A stretch of 64,000 nucleotides of DNA from Micromonospora sp. FIMYZ51 (GCF_038246755.1 NZ_CP134706.1:3224001-3288000); one strand, 5' to 3'. Positions 50,307 through 59,407 are shown, counted from the first letter of the stretch. Notes: generated from the letters alone by a model not told the origin. Numbers and translations: made by a program.

Positions 50307-51785
50307 TCAACGGCGGACAACCGGATCGTCGCCGGCGGCAGGCACGCCGTCCGGTGACTCCGACGCCGGCCGCCGCCCACCTCCGGCGCCGCTGGTGCCG
50401 TCGGGGCTGCCGGGCAGCAGGCTGCTGCCAGCGAGGATGACGAACGCGCAGCCGGCGATCCACAAGTATCCGGCGCGGAATCCGCGAGCCGGGTCGGTTC
50501 CGCCCACGACGTCGATGAGCAGTGCGATCACGGCCACGCCGATCGACGCGCCCAACTGGTTCAGCATGTACAGCACCGAGCTGCCCTGGGGCACCTGGTG
50601 GCTGGGCAGCGTGCGGTAGAGCGAGCCCATGGTGGGGGCACCGACGAACCCGAGGCCGGCGCCGATGACAAAGGCCCACCAGGCCAACCGGGGCGCGCTC
50701 CCGTCGCCGGTCTGGGCCAGCGCCACTGCTCCGAGGAAGGCGACCAGCGCTCCCGGAAGCGCCAGGCGACGTGCGCCCACGCTGTCACTGAGCCGGCCAG
50801 CCACCGGCATGGCCAGCACGGAACCCAACCCCATCGGCGCGACGAGCAGTCCGGCGGTCAGGGCGGCACCGGCGTGACCGTACTGCTGTTGGTAGTGCAG
50901 CGGCAGGATGAACAGCGTGGAGAAGGTGGCGACACCGACGAGCCCCTGAACGGTGACGCTGGCGGCGAAGCCGCGGCTGCGGAAGAGGCGTAGATCGATA
51001 AGCGGTGGTGCCTTCCTCGCCCCCAGGGCGTGTCGGGCGTAGCCGAGCAGCGCGACGACGCCAACCGCGAGTGGCGTCAGTACCTGCCATGCCGCGAACT
51101 CGCCGGCTGCGGCGACCTGGGAGAGGGCCAGCACGATCGCGGCCACTCCGGGACCGGCCAGGGTGAGTCCCACGAGGTCCAGGCGATGGCGTGTGGTCAG
51201 GTCCGGGTTGTCGGCCGGCACCACGCGGAGGGCTAGCGCGAACGCCAGCAAGCCGATCGGGATGTTCACCAGGAACATCCAGCGCCATCCGGCGGTGTCG
51301 AGCAGCGCGCCACCGAGGACCGGCCCCAGCACTGGCCCCAGGGGCAGTACGGCGCCCATGAGACCCATCACCCGCCCGGCGCGCTGCGGGCCGGCCGCCC
51401 GGGCGAGGAGGACCAGCACCAGCGGATCGAGAATGCCTGCGCCCACACCCTGCGCCAGGCGGAAAGCGATCAAGCTCGCCATGTTCCAGGCGAGACCCGA
51501 GGCCAACGAGCCCAGCAGGAACAGCGCCAGCCCGGCCAGCCACAACCGCTTCGCACCGAAGCGGTCGACCGCCCAGGTGGTGATCGGGATGGTGCTGGTC
51601 AGCGCGAGGAGGTAGCCGGTGGATGCCCAGCCGATCGCACTGACCGAAGTGTCGAACGTCGCGGTGAGGGTGTCGATTGCGACGGCCATCATCGTGCCGT
51701 CGAGGATGCCCATCATGCCGCCGAGCAGCACGACCCCGACCAGCCTGAGCAGCGCCGGGTCCAGCCGATCGTCCGAGCGCTTCAC
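50307..51785 (-). CDS. MFS multidrug efflux transporter, DHA2 (EmrB/QacA) type
   Basis: The 492-residue protein has about 14 membrane segments. It carries the DHA2 signature near helix 1 (GILDGTMMAVAIDTL), the motif after helix 2 (DRFGAKRLWLAGLALFLLGS) and motif C in helix 5 (LGPVLGPVLGGALLD). It exports hydrophobic drugs by proton antiport. GGAG lies six bases ahead of GTG 51785. The divergent TetR gene and two identical operator palindromes in the gap indicate TetR control. It may export the island's product, but it could be a general resistance pump. Confidence 0.9.
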   Translation of the reverse strand: MKRSDDRLDPALLRLVGVVLLGGMMGILDGTMMAVAIDTLTATFDTSVSAIGWASTGYLLALTSTIPITTWAVDRFGAKRLWLAGLALFLLGSLASGLAWNMASLIAFRLAQGVGAGILDPLVLVLLARAAGPQRAGRVMGLMGAVLPLGPVLGPVLGGALLDTAGWRWMFLVNIPIGLLAFALALRVVPADNPDLTTRHRLDLVGLTLAGPGVAAIVLALSQVAAAGEFAAWQVLTPLAVGVVALLGYARHALGARKAPPLIDLRLFRSRGFAASVTVQGLVGVATFSTLFILPLHYQQQYGHAGAALTAGLLVAPMGLGSVLAMPVAGRLSDSVGARRLALPGALVAFLGAVALAQTGDGSAPRLAWWAFVIGAGLGFVGAPTMGSLYRTLPSHQVPQGSSVLYMLNQLGASIGVAVIALLIDVVGGTDPARGFRAGYLWIAGCAFVILAGSSLLPGSPDGTSGAGGGRRPASESPDGVPAAGDDPVVRR

Positions 51786-51808
51786 CTGAACTCCTCAACC
51801 AAACAGAA

Positions 51809-51824
51809 TGAACCAGCGGGTTCA
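51809..51824. promoter_or_regulatory. TetR operator 1 (TGAACC-N4-GGTTCA)
   Basis: This perfect palindrome, TGAACCAGCGGGTTCA, lies 24 bases upstream of the MFS start codon. The same half-sites recur at 51871, in the same intergenic region between the MFS and TetR genes. Confidence 0.75.
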
Positions 51825-51870
51825 AATTAGTCGGTCGGCTGGCGGCCCTCAAGGGGTGGGTACAAAGAAT

Positions 51871-51886
51871 TGAACCTGCCGGTTCA
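51871..51886. promoter_or_regulatory. TetR operator 2 (TGAACC-N4-GGTTCA)
   Basis: The second perfect palindrome, TGAACCTGCCGGTTCA, is 27 bases ahead of the TetR GTG, 62 bases (about six helical turns) from operator 1. The paired sites suggest repression of both divergent genes. Confidence 0.75.
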
Positions 51887-51913
51887 TCTTGTTGGACAGC
51901 GTAAGCTTGCCGC

Positions 51914-52561
51914 GTGGCGGATGTGGCAGGTCGTACGGACGGCGGCGGCTCGACCCGGCGCGGGCGGATCGACAAGCGACACGCCATCCTCGACGCAGCC
52001 TTCGTCGTCTTCGCCGAGAAGGGGTACGCGCAGGCATGCGTCAAGGAGATCGCTGCGGCGGCCGGAGTGGCCAAGCCCACGGTCTACAACCACCTCAGCG
52101 ACAAGGAGAACCTCTTCCGGCACGCGATCGAGGCGGCCTCCGGTGCGCATCTTCAGCAGCAGCTGGCGGCGCTCGGCCGGCTGGCCGATCCCGAAGCGGA
52201 TGTGCGTACCGCCCTGTCGCGTGTGGCCAGCGAACTCGCCCGGTCCGGCTGTGCCGAACGAGCCTGGGCCCTGCGGCGACTGCTGTACGCAGAGGCGTCG
52301 CGGTTCCCCGAACTCCTCGACACCGGAGCCGGGCCGTACGCCGATCGGCTCGCCGAGGCGCTGGCCGACCGCCTCGCCCGGCTGGCATTGGCCGGCCGGC
52401 TGCGGATCACCGACCCGACTCTGGCCGCCGAGCAGTTCCTGGCGTTGATCACCGGACCGTTGCAGCGCCGCTCGCGGTACGGCACCCGGGCCCCTTCGGC
52501 GGCGGAGCAGCAGGAGATCGCCGATGCCGCCGTGGACACCTTCCTGGCCGCGTTCGGCTGA
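51914..52561 (+). CDS. TetR/AcrR-family repressor
   Basis: The 215-residue protein has an N-terminal helix-turn-helix (ILDAAFVVFAEKGYAQACVKEIAAAAGVAKPTVYNHLSDKENLF) that I break here as AGVAKPTVYNHLSDKE for the recognition helix. It is followed by an all-helical ligand domain of the AefR/TetR C-terminal type. It probably represses itself and the divergent MFS pump through the two operators; the inducer is unknown. GTG 51914 has no strong ribosome site. Confidence 0.88.
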   Translation: MADVAGRTDGGGSTRRGRIDKRHAILDAAFVVFAEKGYAQACVKEIAAAAGVAKPTVYNHLSDKENLFRHAIEAASGAHLQQQLAALGRLADPEADVRTALSRVASELARSGCAERAWALRRLLYAEASRFPELLDTGAGPYADRLAEALADRLARLALAGRLRITDPTLAAEQFLALITGPLQRRSRYGTRAPSAAEQQEIADAAVDTFLAAFG

Positions 52562-52723
52562 TTGTCAACGCGCTCGCCGTCGCGACAGAAGGACGCGATC
52601 GCCATCGGCCGCGCCGGGGGTGTGGGGAGTTGTCCCGGTTGGGTACGTCGTTACCCAAGCGACAGCGGTGGTTGAGGTGCACCGGCCGGTCGGCCGGTCG
52701 GCCGCCGCTGCGAGAGGAGCGCG

Positions 52724-53371
52724 ATGATGTCGATGCGTAACTGGCTCGCCGGAGCCGGTCTGGTGGCGTTGGCCGTTTCGACGGGTGCCTGCGGCGGCAC
52801 CTCCTCGGACGACGTGACCTCCGATCTGACCGCCACCCCGACCAGCGCAGCGACCTCCGCCGCCCGCACCGAAAGCGCACCGGCCACCTCGGCGCCGGCG
52901 GCGAACTCGCCGGTGCTCTCCGGCGACCGGCAGGTGACCATCACCCTGGTCGACGGCTTCGAGGGCGGCCTGTCGCTCACCGACGAGGGGCGGCTGGGCC
53001 TGGTAGACGGCGACGAGGGCCGGCAACTCTTCGTACCGACGCCGCTGAGCGGGCAGGAATTTCTGATCAGGTCGTACCGGGGCGCCGGTGGCGGGCCCGG
53101 CACCGGCGAGCCGGCCTGCTGGCAGGTGCAGAACCCGGGCAACAGCCAGCCGCTGGTCGTGCAGGGCGCCGACTGCGACGAGAACGAGGCGCACCAGCGG
53201 TTCACCATCGCCCCCGTCGAGGGCACCGAAGAGGCGTACGTGATCAGCAACAGCTCGGCGTACCTCTTCCACTCCTCGAACTCCGGGCTGATCCTGGAGG
53301 AGCTGGGCGACTCCGACCCGATGAGCAGCTTCCGCTTCAACGACAACGGACCGGCACCCGAGCAGAGCTGA
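52724..53371 (+). CDS. Secreted lipoprotein of unknown function
   Basis: The 215-residue protein has a signal peptide with a lipobox ending VSTGAC, where the Cys is lipidated. A Ser/Thr/Ala-rich linker (TPTSAATSAARTESAPATSA) is followed by a compact domain with ACWQVQNPGNSQPLVVQGADC, which may fold like a small beta sandwich. The 162 bases upstream show no gene. GAGGAG precedes ATG 52724. Function unknown. Confidence 0.75.
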   Translation: MMSMRNWLAGAGLVALAVSTGACGGTSSDDVTSDLTATPTSAATSAARTESAPATSAPAANSPVLSGDRQVTITLVDGFEGGLSLTDEGRLGLVDGDEGRQLFVPTPLSGQEFLIRSYRGAGGGPGTGEPACWQVQNPGNSQPLVVQGADCDENEAHQRFTIAPVEGTEEAYVISNSSAYLFHSSNSGLILEELGDSDPMSSFRFNDNGPAPEQS

Positions 53372-53474
53372 CCGTGGCGAGGAAGTCAGACGGTGACGGC
53401 CGCCGCCGGGAAATCCGCACCCGCACGAGCTGAGCGATCAGGTCCAGCCCGGCAGAACAATTGGGGGAAGCCGC

Positions 53475-54146
53475 ATGGGTGAGCGATCGGAGCTGCTGGC
53501 GGAGTTGTCGCGGCTGGTGTTGTCGGTGATCCGGCCGCACCCGGTCCGGGTGGCCATCGACGGCTGCTCGGCGGCGGGCAAGACGACGCTGGCCGACGAG
53601 TTGGCGGAGGTGCTGCGGGCCCGCACCGAGCGAACCGTGATCCGGGTCGGGATCGACTACTTCAAGCGTGCCGTCGCGCTGCGCACCGCGTACCCGATGG
53701 ATTCGCCGGAAAGCTACTACCTCGACTCCTGGGACAACGCGGCGATCCGCGACCGCCTGCTGTTGCCCCTCGGCCCCGGCGGGAACCGCCGCTACCGCAC
53801 CGCGTTGCTGGATCCGGCCGGGGTGACGCCCGCCGACGACGTGCCGCGGGCGGCCCCCGACGACGCCGTCCTGCTCGCCGACGGGGTCTTCCTGCAACGA
53901 CCTGAGCTGGACGGGTACTGGGATCTGCGGATTTACGTCGACGTCGGCCTGGATACCGTGCTGCGTCGGGGCGTCGCCCGCGACCAGACCTGGATGGGCT
54001 CGGCGGCCGAGGCGGAGCACCGATACCACACCAAGTACCTGCCGGGGGAGCGCCGATATCTCGACGAGGTGCGCCCACGCGAGCGCGCCCAACTGGTCGT
54101 GGACAACGAGGATCCGGCGAGACCGGTGCTGACCGTACGGATCTGA
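53475..54146 (+). CDS. Uridine kinase-like P-loop kinase
   Basis: The 223-residue protein has the Walker A motif IDGCSAAGKTTLADEL, a substrate lid region with IRVGIDYFKRAV and SPESYYLDSWD, and a Walker B-like AVLLADGVFLQRPEL. This places it in the uridine kinase/phosphoribulokinase-like group, whose actinomycete members are mostly uncharacterised. The gene stands alone and converges on the response regulator gene after 10 bases. Confidence 0.8.
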   Translation: MGERSELLAELSRLVLSVIRPHPVRVAIDGCSAAGKTTLADELAEVLRARTERTVIRVGIDYFKRAVALRTAYPMDSPESYYLDSWDNAAIRDRLLLPLGPGGNRRYRTALLDPAGVTPADDVPRAAPDDAVLLADGVFLQRPELDGYWDLRIYVDVGLDTVLRRGVARDQTWMGSAAEAEHRYHTKYLPGERRYLDEVRPRERAQLVVDNEDPARPVLTVRI

Positions 54147-54156
54147 CGGGTCCTGG

Positions 54157-54816
54157 TCAGCTGGGCGCCACGCCGTTCTGGTAGGCCCAGACCACCGTCT
54201 GCAACCGGTCGCGAGCGCCGATCTTCGCCATCGCGCGCCCCAGGTGCGACTTGACCGTGCTGGTCTCGATGAAGAGTTCGGTGCCGATCTCGACATTGGA
54301 GAGTCCCCGGGCGAGCAGGCCGATGATCTCGATCTCCCGCGCGGTCAACTGGTGCGCCGCCGCCGCGTCGGCGGCCCGGGGAGCGGGCCTGCGCCGCGCG
54401 AACTCCGAGATCACCCGTCGGGTCACGGCCTGGTCGACAAGGCCCTGACCACTGGCGAGCCGGCGTACCGCGTCGATCAGATCCTCGGGTTCGCAGTCCT
54501 TGAGGATGAAGCCGCTGGCACCGGATTCGAGCGCGCCGAAGACGTACTCGTCGAGGTCGAAGGTCGTCACCACCAGAACCGCCGGTGGCGGCTCGGCCGC
54601 GTCCGCGACGATCCGGCGGGTCGCGGTCAGGCCGTCGCCGCCGGGCATCCGGACGTCCATGCAGATCACCTCCGGCCGCAGCCGGCGGGCCAGGTCGACC
54701 GCCGCGGTGCCGCTGGACGCCTCCGCGACGACCTCGATGTCGCCCGCCTGCTCCAGGATGACGCGGAAGCCGGCGCGGACCACCGCCTGATCGTCGACGA
54801 GCATCACCCTGATCAT
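54157..54816 (-). CDS. NarL/LuxR-type response regulator
   Basis: The 219-residue protein has a receiver domain with MLVDDQAVVRAGF, the phosphorylated Asp in CMDVRMPGGDG and the Lys of FILKDC. The C-terminal LuxR helix-turn-helix is LTAREIEIIGLLARGLSNVE. It is the partner of the histidine kinase upstream: its ATG overlaps the kinase stop. Target genes are unknown. Confidence 0.93.
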   Translation of the reverse strand: MIRVMLVDDQAVVRAGFRVILEQAGDIEVVAEASSGTAAVDLARRLRPEVICMDVRMPGGDGLTATRRIVADAAEPPPAVLVVTTFDLDEYVFGALESGASGFILKDCEPEDLIDAVRRLASGQGLVDQAVTRRVISEFARRRPAPRAADAAAAHQLTAREIEIIGLLARGLSNVEIGTELFIETSTVKSHLGRAMAKIGARDRLQTVVWAYQNGVAPS

Positions 54817-56207
54817 TCGCCGTTCTCCTCCTTGGCCGTCGTCGCGAATCGATTGTCGTCCCGGGTCGGCAGTCGTACGCTGACCGACCATCCGCCCGCC
54901 GCCGTCGGACCGGCCGTGAACCGCGCGCCGATCAGCTGGGCCCGCTCCCGCATACCCACCAGCCCCACCCCGCTGCCGCCGGCCGACGGCCCGAAGCGTC
55001 GCGGCGCCGGGCCGTTGACCACCTCAAGCCGGATCTCGCGGGGCAGGAAGCGAAGTTCCACCCGCACCGGTGCGCCCGGTGCGTGCTGGCGGGCGTTGGA
55101 GAGCGACTCCTGCACCATCCGGTAGAGCGCGACGTCGGCGATCGGCGAAACGTCGCGCTGCTCCCCGTCCCGGATCAGTTCGACCGGGCCGGCGAGCCCG
55201 TCCGCGGTTCGTACCAGCTCGTCGAGCATGGCCAGCCCGGGCACCGGCACCGGCACCGTGCCGTCGCCACCGTCGTCCCCTGGCCGGCCACGTAGCACAC
55301 CCACCACCAGCCGCAGGTTGTCGAGGGTCTCCTTGCCCTGTGTCCGGATCCAGGCCACCCCGGCCTGTGCCGCCGACGGATCACGGTCGATCAGCCGTTG
55401 CACCGCCGAGGCCTGCACGATCATCCCGGAAAGGTGGTGGGCGGCCACGTCGTGCAGTTCCCGGGCCATCCGGGATCGCTCCGCCCCGATCGCCGCCTGC
55501 ACCCTGGCCTGCTGCGCCACGATCGCCTCCTCGGCGTGCTGCCGGATCAGCTCCAGGTTCCGTCGTCGGGTGGCGACGTAGCCGCCGACGAAGGTGGCGC
55601 CGAAGTAGACCAGGACGGTGGCGGTGAAGTGGCCGACGGCCGTCAAGAACAGGTTGCTGCCGGCCGGGCCGGCGACCAGCGCGCCGGAGGTGCCGGCCAG
55701 GCCGGTGGCGACCAGCGCGCCGGAGGAGCCGGCCAGGCCGGTGGCGACCAGCGCACCTGTCGTGTCCACCGCCACCGCCGCCCCGGCGGCCAGCAGCGCC
55801 GGCCGGAGTGGCAGCAGCGACCCGACGGTGTAGGCCGCGACGAAGGGCGCGAGGCCACGGATCGTCGCGTCCGGTAGAGAGCTGCCGGTGACGACCAGCT
55901 GGAGGCCGACGACGAGCGCGAGGCAGAGCAGCGGGCGGACCCGACGCAGGCAGAGCACCATCGTCTGTACGCCGGCGACGGCGCTGACCAGCCAGGCCCA
56001 CGTCGGGTCGAAGATGAGCCCCTCGGCCGGGGCCACGACCCGGAACAGCAGTGCCAACATGAGGAACGTGAGGACGGTGAGGACCGTCGCGAGCAGGCAG
56101 TCGCGGGCGAACCGCCCGGTGATACCGAGTCGGCTGAGCCGTTCGTCGAGCCACCACGTCGACCGGGGCACATCGGGTTCGGCCGTGACGCCGGTGTCGT
56201 CCCTCAT
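54813..56207 (-). CDS. Sensor histidine kinase (NarL-family, HisKA_3)
   Basis: The 464-residue protein has about four to five N-terminal membrane segments, a cytoplasmic DHp domain with the phosphorylated His in RELHDVAAHHLSG and an ATPase domain with GSGVGLVGMRERAQLIG. A 36-base tandem repeat encodes GALVATGLAG twice in the membrane region. The gene is coupled to the response regulator by a four-base overlap. The signal is unknown. Confidence 0.92.
   Translation of the reverse strand: MRDDTGVTAEPDVPRSTWWLDERLSRLGITGRFARDCLLATVLTVLTFLMLALLFRVVAPAEGLIFDPTWAWLVSAVAGVQTMVLCLRRVRPLLCLALVVGLQLVVTGSSLPDATIRGLAPFVAAYTVGSLLPLRPALLAAGAAVAVDTTGALVATGLAGSSGALVATGLAGTSGALVAGPAGSNLFLTAVGHFTATVLVYFGATFVGGYVATRRRNLELIRQHAEEAIVAQQARVQAAIGAERSRMARELHDVAAHHLSGMIVQASAVQRLIDRDPSAAQAGVAWIRTQGKETLDNLRLVVGVLRGRPGDDGGDGTVPVPVPGLAMLDELVRTADGLAGPVELIRDGEQRDVSPIADVALYRMVQESLSNARQHAPGAPVRVELRFLPREIRLEVVNGPAPRRFGPSAGGSGVGLVGMRERAQLIGARFTAGPTAAGGWSVSVRLPTRDDNRFATTAKEENGE
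55671..55755 (-). repeat. 36-bp tandem repeat in the kinase membrane region
   Basis: There are two full copies and one partial copy of a 36-base unit in the histidine kinase gene, encoding GALVATGLAGSS-type repeats within or next to a membrane segment. Confidence 0.8.
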
Positions 56208-56258
56208 GTCATCAGCTTCCTTGCTCCGAATCGTTCCGGGTCAGGCGGGTCGGCCCGG

Positions 56259-58295
56259 TCAGTAGGAGATGCTCGGGGCCAGCAGCCGGAACTCGACGGC
56301 GAACCAGCCGACGCCGACGAGTGCGAGCAGGACCAGGCCGCTGCCGACGACCCGGGACCAGCCGACCCGACGGCGTACGTCATCGACCAGCCGGACGGCG
56401 GCGGGCAGCACGCCGAGCAGCCCGATCAGTTGCAGCACCTGCACGGTACGCAGGACGGCACCGGGTACGTCGGTCAGACTCATGATGGCGATGACGCTCA
56501 GCACCCAGCCGAGCAGCGCCAACACGGTGGCGCCGACGGCGACGCGACTCAGGATCCGGGCGGTACGCCCGGTCCGGTCCCGCCCGGGGCGGCCGAGGCG
56601 ACGGCGGACGATCGCGGCGATCGGCCACACCAGGATGGTGAGCAGGAGCACGAGGGTCGATCCGGCGATCACCGGGACGGCAACCGCCGAGCTGCGCGCG
56701 GGCTCGACCGGCAGCAGCGTGATCACGGGGTCGACAGCGATCGCGTCGACGCTGTCGTCGGTCACCCGCATCGCCACCGTGCGCTGCCCGCCGACCTCGC
56801 GCCACACCCACGGCGCGACCTCCTCGTACAGGGCCGGGCTGTCGGAGAGCGGCGCGGGCTGGAACAGCAACCGGTTCCCGTCGGCAACGCTGATCTCGGT
56901 CCGGCCGACCAGGCCGATCACGGTCAGGAAGTTGCTGCGCATGCCCCGGGAACTCTCGTACGTGCCGGCGGCCAGCGCGGCGTGCTCGGCGGTGGTCGCC
57001 GGGTCGACGGTGCCGGCGGTGGGGACGCTGCGGGCGGGGAAGTAGCGGTCGGCGAAGCCGTCGAGCACCGCCTGGCGCAACTTGATGCTGTCCAGCCCAC
57101 CGTTGCCATTGCTGTTCAGCGAGATGAAGATGCCGGCCCGCTCGTCGGGGTAGATCTGTAGATGGGAGTGGAAGTAGAGGGTGTCGCCGCCGTGTCCGAC
57201 GATGCGCCGGCCGTTGCGGCTCTCGTCGAAGAAGCCGAGCGCCATCCGGGGGCCGTCGGCGAGCGTGCCGAGCGAGGTGGCGTCGAGCGCTGGGCGCTGC
57301 ATCAGCTCGCGGGTGGCCGGCTCGAGCAGCGGTTCGGCACCCACCGGTTCGCCCAACTGGGCGAGCATGAACCGGGCCATGTCGGTGGCCGGGGCACTCA
57401 GCGCGCCGGCCGGGGGAGCGCCGACGATCTCGAAGGGGCGGGCCGGCGAGGCGGCGTTGTCGTACCCGTTCGACATTCGGTCGGCCAGTGGCGCGGGCAG
57501 CGGCTGCTCGAAGCTCGACGAGGTCATGCCGGCGCGGGCCAGGACGTTGGCGGCGACGTACTCCTCGAAGCGGACGCCGCTGACGTGCTCCACGAGATAG
57601 CCAGCCAGCGCGTTGCCGTAGTTCGAGTACGCGGGCACCGTCCCCGGCTGGTAGATCTGCTCCGGCGGGTCGGTCATCAGGGCCTTGCGCAGGTCGACGC
57701 GGGTGCCTTCGGCACCGATCAGCCCGGCGATCCGCTCCTCGAAGCCGGGGGTGTGCGTCAGCAGGTGGCGCAGGGTGATCGGCTGCTCGTAGCGGCGAGG
57801 CAGGGTGAAGTCCAGGTAATCCTCGATGTTCCGGTCGAGGTCGAGGTCGCCGCGCTGGACGAGCTGCATCGCGGCGGTGGCGGTGAAGAGCTTGGCGACC
57901 GAACCCACCCGGAACAGGTGCCGATCAGGGTCGACCGGCACCGCGCCGGTGCCGCCGTCACCGGTGTCGGCGTGACCGTACCCCCGGGCGGTGAGGATCT
58001 CACCGTCGTCCACGACGGCGACCGTGGCTCCGGCGATGCCGGTGCGTTGCAGCGCGGCCGGCAGCAGCCCGTCGAGCCAGGCGTTGACGTCGGCGGCGTT
58101 CAGGGCCGCCGGGTCGGTCGGCGTACCGGGTGCGGGTGGATTGGCGACGATCGGTGCCGGGCGCGGCTGCGCCGACATGCCGCAGCCCGCGGCGGCGAAG
58201 ACGATGGCGATCGCCGTTGTCAGGGCCGCGCCGAGCCGGACGCGGCGCGACGCGGACCGGGGTGCGGGCGGTCGGCATAGGTGTTGGGGAGACAT
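56259..58295 (-). CDS. Beta-lactamase-family serine hydrolase lipoprotein with C-terminal membrane segments
   Basis: The 678-residue protein has a lipobox (VFAAAGCGMS) after a signal sequence, then a class C beta-lactamase/DD-peptidase-like domain with SxxK in VGSVAKLFT, YxN in YSNYGNALAG and HGG in VGHGGDTLYF. A middle domain follows, and then at least four hydrophobic helices near the C-terminus (LVLLLTILVWPIAAIV, VGATVLALLGWVLSVI). Homologues are penicillin-binding-protein-like esterases of unclear role. The start ATG 58295 was chosen for the signal peptide; an upstream GTG at 58325 is possible. Confidence 0.85.
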   Translation of the reverse strand: MSPQHLCRPPAPRSASRRVRLGAALTTAIAIVFAAAGCGMSAQPRPAPIVANPPAPGTPTDPAALNAADVNAWLDGLLPAALQRTGIAGATVAVVDDGEILTARGYGHADTGDGGTGAVPVDPDRHLFRVGSVAKLFTATAAMQLVQRGDLDLDRNIEDYLDFTLPRRYEQPITLRHLLTHTPGFEERIAGLIGAEGTRVDLRKALMTDPPEQIYQPGTVPAYSNYGNALAGYLVEHVSGVRFEEYVAANVLARAGMTSSSFEQPLPAPLADRMSNGYDNAASPARPFEIVGAPPAGALSAPATDMARFMLAQLGEPVGAEPLLEPATRELMQRPALDATSLGTLADGPRMALGFFDESRNGRRIVGHGGDTLYFHSHLQIYPDERAGIFISLNSNGNGGLDSIKLRQAVLDGFADRYFPARSVPTAGTVDPATTAEHAALAAGTYESSRGMRSNFLTVIGLVGRTEISVADGNRLLFQPAPLSDSPALYEEVAPWVWREVGGQRTVAMRVTDDSVDAIAVDPVITLLPVEPARSSAVAVPVIAGSTLVLLLTILVWPIAAIVRRRLGRPGRDRTGRTARILSRVAVGATVLALLGWVLSVIAIMSLTDVPGAVLRTVQVLQLIGLLGVLPAAVRLVDDVRRRVGWSRVVGSGLVLLALVGVGWFAVEFRLLAPSISY

Positions 58296-58390
58296 GAGCC
58301 AAGCCTGCGGGAATCGCCGCACCACGCCATCTGGCGCAGGATCGCATTCGACTTACGACCTGAGTCGCAATCTGCGGTGCCCCGGCAGGA

Positions 58391-58750
58391 TCAGGAGGCG
58401 GGCGGTTCGAGGTCGGCCCGGAGCGTGGCGAGCAAACCGACCGCCGCGTGGGCGTACTCGCCGATCCAGCGGTCGTGGATGTGTTTGATCGGCAGCGGGT
58501 CGAGGTGGTTCCACCGCTCCCGGCCCTTGCGCTGGGCGATGACCAGCCCGGCGGCGTCCAGCACCCGTAGGTGCTGCATCACCGTGCAGCGGTCCAGCTC
58601 CGGGAAGCGGTCGCACAGGTCGCCGGTGGTGCGCGGCTGGTCCTTCAACAGGTCGAGGATCCGTCGTCGGGTGGCGGACGCCAGCGCCTTGAACACACCG
58701 TCCTCGTCGATCGGCTCGGCGTTTGTCGGGCGGTCCGGTCGGGCTGACAT
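58391..58750 (-). CDS. ArsR-family transcriptional repressor
   Basis: The 119-residue winged-helix protein has FKALASATRRRILDLLKDQP and a recognition region CTVMQHLRVLDAAGLVIAQR, followed by ERWNHLDPLPIKHIHDRW, which is typical of the ArsR branch paired with SRPBCC (AHSA1) proteins. The start codon lies inside the palindrome at 58744-58773. It is divergent from an SRPBCC gene and probably represses both. Confidence 0.9.
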   Translation of the reverse strand: MSARPDRPTNAEPIDEDGVFKALASATRRRILDLLKDQPRTTGDLCDRFPELDRCTVMQHLRVLDAAGLVIAQRKGRERWNHLDPLPIKHIHDRWIGEYAHAAVGLLATLRADLEPPAS

Positions 58751-58773
58751 GTTATAAACATATAACATGTCAG
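58744..58773. promoter_or_regulatory. 13-bp perfect inverted repeat: ArsR operator over both start regions
   Basis: CTGACATGTTATA (58744-58756), AACA, then TATAACATGTCAG (58761-58773) is a perfect palindrome in otherwise GC-rich DNA. It contains the ArsR start ATG on one side and an in-frame ATG of the SRPBCC gene on the other. Confidence 0.85.
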
Positions 58774-58793
58774 CGCCACGGGAGGAGATCAAC

Positions 58794-59273
58794 ATGGACC
58801 TGCGGTTCAAGGTCGCCGGACGGATCAGCCGGCCGGTGCACGAGGTGTTCGAGGCGGTCGTCGACCCGGACCAACTCTCGAAGTACTTCACCACCGGCGG
58901 GGCCAAGGGCCGGCTCGCCACCGGCGCCACCGTCACCTGGGACTTCGCCGACTTCCCCGGCGCGTTCCCGGTCGAGGTGGTCGAGGTCGAGCCGGACCGG
59001 CGGATCGTGCTGCGCTGGGAGGCCGCCGACGGTCCCCAGTCGACCAGCGATGAGCCGATCGCCGGCGCGACCTACTTCACCACCGTCACCATCGAGTTCG
59101 AGTCGCTGGCGGACGACCGCACCCTGGTCACCATCGCCGAGGAGGGCTGGCGGCAGACCCCCGAGGGCCAGCGGGCCTCCTACGGCAACTGCGAAGGCTG
59201 GACCAACATGCTCTGCTGCATGAAGGCGTGGCTGGAGCACGGCATCACGCTGCGCACCGGCTTCTACGTCTGA
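58794..59273 (+). CDS. SRPBCC/AHSA1-family ligand-binding protein
   Basis: The 159-residue START-like fold protein has RISRPVHEVFEAVVDPDQLSKYF-type N-terminus (ISRPVHEVFEAVVDP), FPVEVVEVEPDRRIVLRWE and the C-terminal SYGNCEGWTNMLCCMKAWLEHG, as in AHSA1-domain proteins. GGAGGA lies eight bases ahead of ATG 58794. An earlier in-frame ATG at 58767 falls inside the operator palindrome. Function is unknown beyond small-molecule binding. Confidence 0.85.
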   Translation: MDLRFKVAGRISRPVHEVFEAVVDPDQLSKYFTTGGAKGRLATGATVTWDFADFPGAFPVEVVEVEPDRRIVLRWEAADGPQSTSDEPIAGATYFTTVTIEFESLADDRTLVTIAEEGWRQTPEGQRASYGNCEGWTNMLCCMKAWLEHGITLRTGFYV

Positions 59274-59322
59274 CCACCGAGGCGGGCCGGGGCAGTGACC
59301 ATGCCGGTGACGCCCTCGGCCC

Positions 59323-59374
59323 GCAGCGCCACTGCGCGGTGACCACTGCGCAGCGCCACTGCGCGGTGACCACT
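59323..59374 (+). repeat. 27-bp tandem duplication upstream of the NACHT gene
   Basis: A 25-base unit starting GCAGCGCCACTGCGCGGTGA occurs at 59323-59347 and 59350-59374, period 27. It lies in the 134-base intergenic gap. No other feature is seen there. Confidence 0.8.
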
Positions 59375-59407
59375 GGCCGGATGACTTTCCTGCGATAATC
59401 CTCATCG

